Shown here: positions 14,786 through 15,659 of the stretch, piece by piece
How positions within the stretch are numbered: position 1 is the first letter of the stretch
Layout of the letters: each line of letters starts with the position of its first letter
Assembly: GCA_041487355.1 (NCBI GenBank)
Contig: JBGPND010000118.1
Coordinates: 1 to 15,659, forward strand
Direction of reading: 5' to 3'
Source of the DNA: JAMXLO01 sp041487355
GTDB taxonomy: Bacteria; Pseudomonadota; Alphaproteobacteria; Acetobacterales; Acetobacteraceae
DNA length: 15,659 nucleotides
Program-made: the position numbers and the translations under genes
Notes under the pieces: model-generated
Database searches by the model: none
What the model saw: the letters and a program-made list of their open reading frames with translations, nothing else
Told to the model about the DNA's origin: nothing

Positions 14786-14946
14786 GCGGCCATAGCGGGT
14801 TCTGGGTGACCGGAAACGCGCGCGAGCCTCGCCGGTCGTGATGGGTATCGCTGCGCTCAACCCATCCTACAGGCTGGGGCGTAGGATGGGTTGAGCAGAG
14901 CGAAACCCATCATTCGGGCGAGATTCCAGTTATGCTGAACGTGCTC
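14786..14946 (+). repeat. Long dispersed repeat, copy B, with 31-base-arm hairpin
   Basis: The second copy of the repeat at 9006-9173, in the same orientation. Hairpin arms are 14840-14870 and 14881-14911, matching at 28 of 31 positions around a 10-base loop, eight bases shorter than in copy A; both copies have identical arms. The left third would encode 'FWVTGNAREPRRS' before a stop, parallel to the kinase tail, but here it is not joined to a gene. It lies between the substrate-binding protein stop (14734) and the ribosome-binding site of the next gene, filling most of the 235-base gap. Confidence 0.88.
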
Positions 14947-14969
14947 CAACCAATCGGGAGGAAACCAAC

Positions 14970-15659
14970 ATGACCACGAAAGCTGCAGCGTCCAGGCGCA
15001 ACTTCGTCAAGGGGCTCGCCGGCACGATCGGTGTCGCTGCCCTGGCTCCAGCCGCCGCACTGGCGCAGCAGCCGAGTGCGGCGACCGGCACGCCGCCATC
15101 CGTCATCACCAATCCGCCGCGGCAGTGGGGACACCACGCGCCACCCGAGATTTATCCCGATCCCGACATCATCGTCATCGATCCGTCATTCCGGCAGTAC
15201 CTGCTTGGCATCACTGCCATCCATCGCGTGGCGACCGGCTTCCTGTGGGCCGAGGGGCCGGCCTGGTCGAGCGAGGGCCAGTACTTCGTGTTCAGCGATG
15301 TGCAAGGCAACACGCAGTATCGCTTCCTGTGGGACGATCGCCGGGTGACCGCATTTCGGAAACCGTCCAACAACAGCAACGGCAACTCCTTCGACTTCCA
15401 GGGACGCCAGCTCTCGACCGAGGACTTCTTCCGCCGCGTGGTCCGCTGGGAGCACGACGGCACGATGACGGTGATCGCCGATTCCTTCGACGGCAAGCCG
15501 CTGAATTCGCCGAACGACCTGGTGCCGCATTCCGATGGCAGCATCTGGTTCACCGATCCGCCGTACGGCGACACGCTGTCGGAAGGCCATCCGGACGAAG
15601 CCGGCGGCCCGACCAACCCGCAAGGTCTGCTCAACCCGCGCATCGGCGCGGAGAATGCC
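14970..15659 (+). CDS. Tat-exported SMP-30/gluconolactonase-like protein, partial (first 230 aa)
   Basis: Open from the ATG at 14970 to the window end with no stop, so the C-terminus is missing. A Tat signal is clear: 'SRRNFVKG' (8-15), a hydrophobic stretch to about residue 30, and 'ALAQQ' cleavage near 32-33. The rest matches the six-bladed beta-propeller SMP-30/gluconolactonase/lactonase family: E95 in 'WAEGPAW' is the usual metal ligand, 'LNSPNDLV' (178-185) carries the Asn/Asp pair, and 'WFTDPPYGD' (193-201) is the conserved blade motif. Such enzymes open sugar or other lactones with a divalent metal; export in folded form suits a metalloenzyme. GGGAGGA at 14956-14962 supports the start. 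Repeat copy B lies directly upstream, so it may have its own promoter or be read through from the receptor gene. Confidence 0.9.
   Translation, partial: MTTKAAASRRNFVKGLAGTIGVAALAPAAALAQQPSAATGTPPSVITNPPRQWGHHAPPEIYPDPDIIVIDPSFRQYLLGITAIHRVATGFLWAEGPAWSSEGQYFVFSDVQGNTQYRFLWDDRRVTAFRKPSNNSNGNSFDFQGRQLSTEDFFRRVVRWEHDGTMTVIADSFDGKPLNSPNDLVPHSDGSIWFTDPPYGDTLSEGHPDEAGGPTNPQGLLNPRIGAENA

Noticed and set aside
9006..14946. Pair of direct repeats as a composite transposon or attachment sites flanking 9-15 kb
   Set aside because: The enclosed genes show no transposase or integrase and have normal composition; two dispersed copies of an intergenic element explain the pattern better.

Overview
This is a GC-rich, densely coded chromosomal stretch. 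It most resembles an alphaproteobacterium, perhaps of the Acetobacteraceae or another Rhodospirillales group. That assignment is an inference from three things: the codon bias, the mix of CoA-ester catabolic genes, and short palindromic intergenic repeats of types familiar from alphaproteobacteria. I see no rRNA, tRNA, CRISPR array, transposase, phage gene or origin.

Left part (1-3719): an exported hemerythrin-like protein; then, on the minus strand, a PaaG-like enoyl-CoA hydratase/isomerase that diverges from a class III CoA-transferase; then, after a palindromic repeat, a luciferase-like (LLM/F420-type) oxidoreductase. The last three look like CoA-linked degradation of an organic acid, substrate unknown.

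Centre (3720-9061): a hairpin precedes glgC and glgA, which overlap by ATGA and make ADP-glucose and glycogen. They are followed with almost no gap by an M20-type amidohydrolase of the hydantoinase/carbamoylase/allantoate family, then a membrane-bound orphan histidine kinase. Spacing suggests one four-gene transcript linking carbon storage, nitrogen-compound hydrolysis and a sensor. The kinase's last codons and its stop lie inside a long repeat.

Right part (9062-15659): a minus-strand copC-copD copper pair (CopC from a TTG start; CopD with an extra histidine-bearing membrane domain); a divergent hotdog thioesterase; a DUF433 gene broken by a one-base frameshift; an SDR-fold protein lacking the usual Tyr and Lys; a family-5 ABC substrate-binding protein with no permease in view; and the start of a Tat-exported SMP-30/gluconolactonase-like protein cut by the window end.

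The most unusual structure is in the repeats. A repeat of about 165 bases, with a 31-base-arm hairpin, occurs twice in the same orientation (9006-9173 and 14786-14946). Three other inverted repeats sit between genes. I found no convincing wholly new multi-gene system. The best leads are the repeat that supplies a protein tail, the broken DUF433 gene, the SDR without its catalytic pair, the CopD extension and the glg/amidohydrolase/kinase operon.
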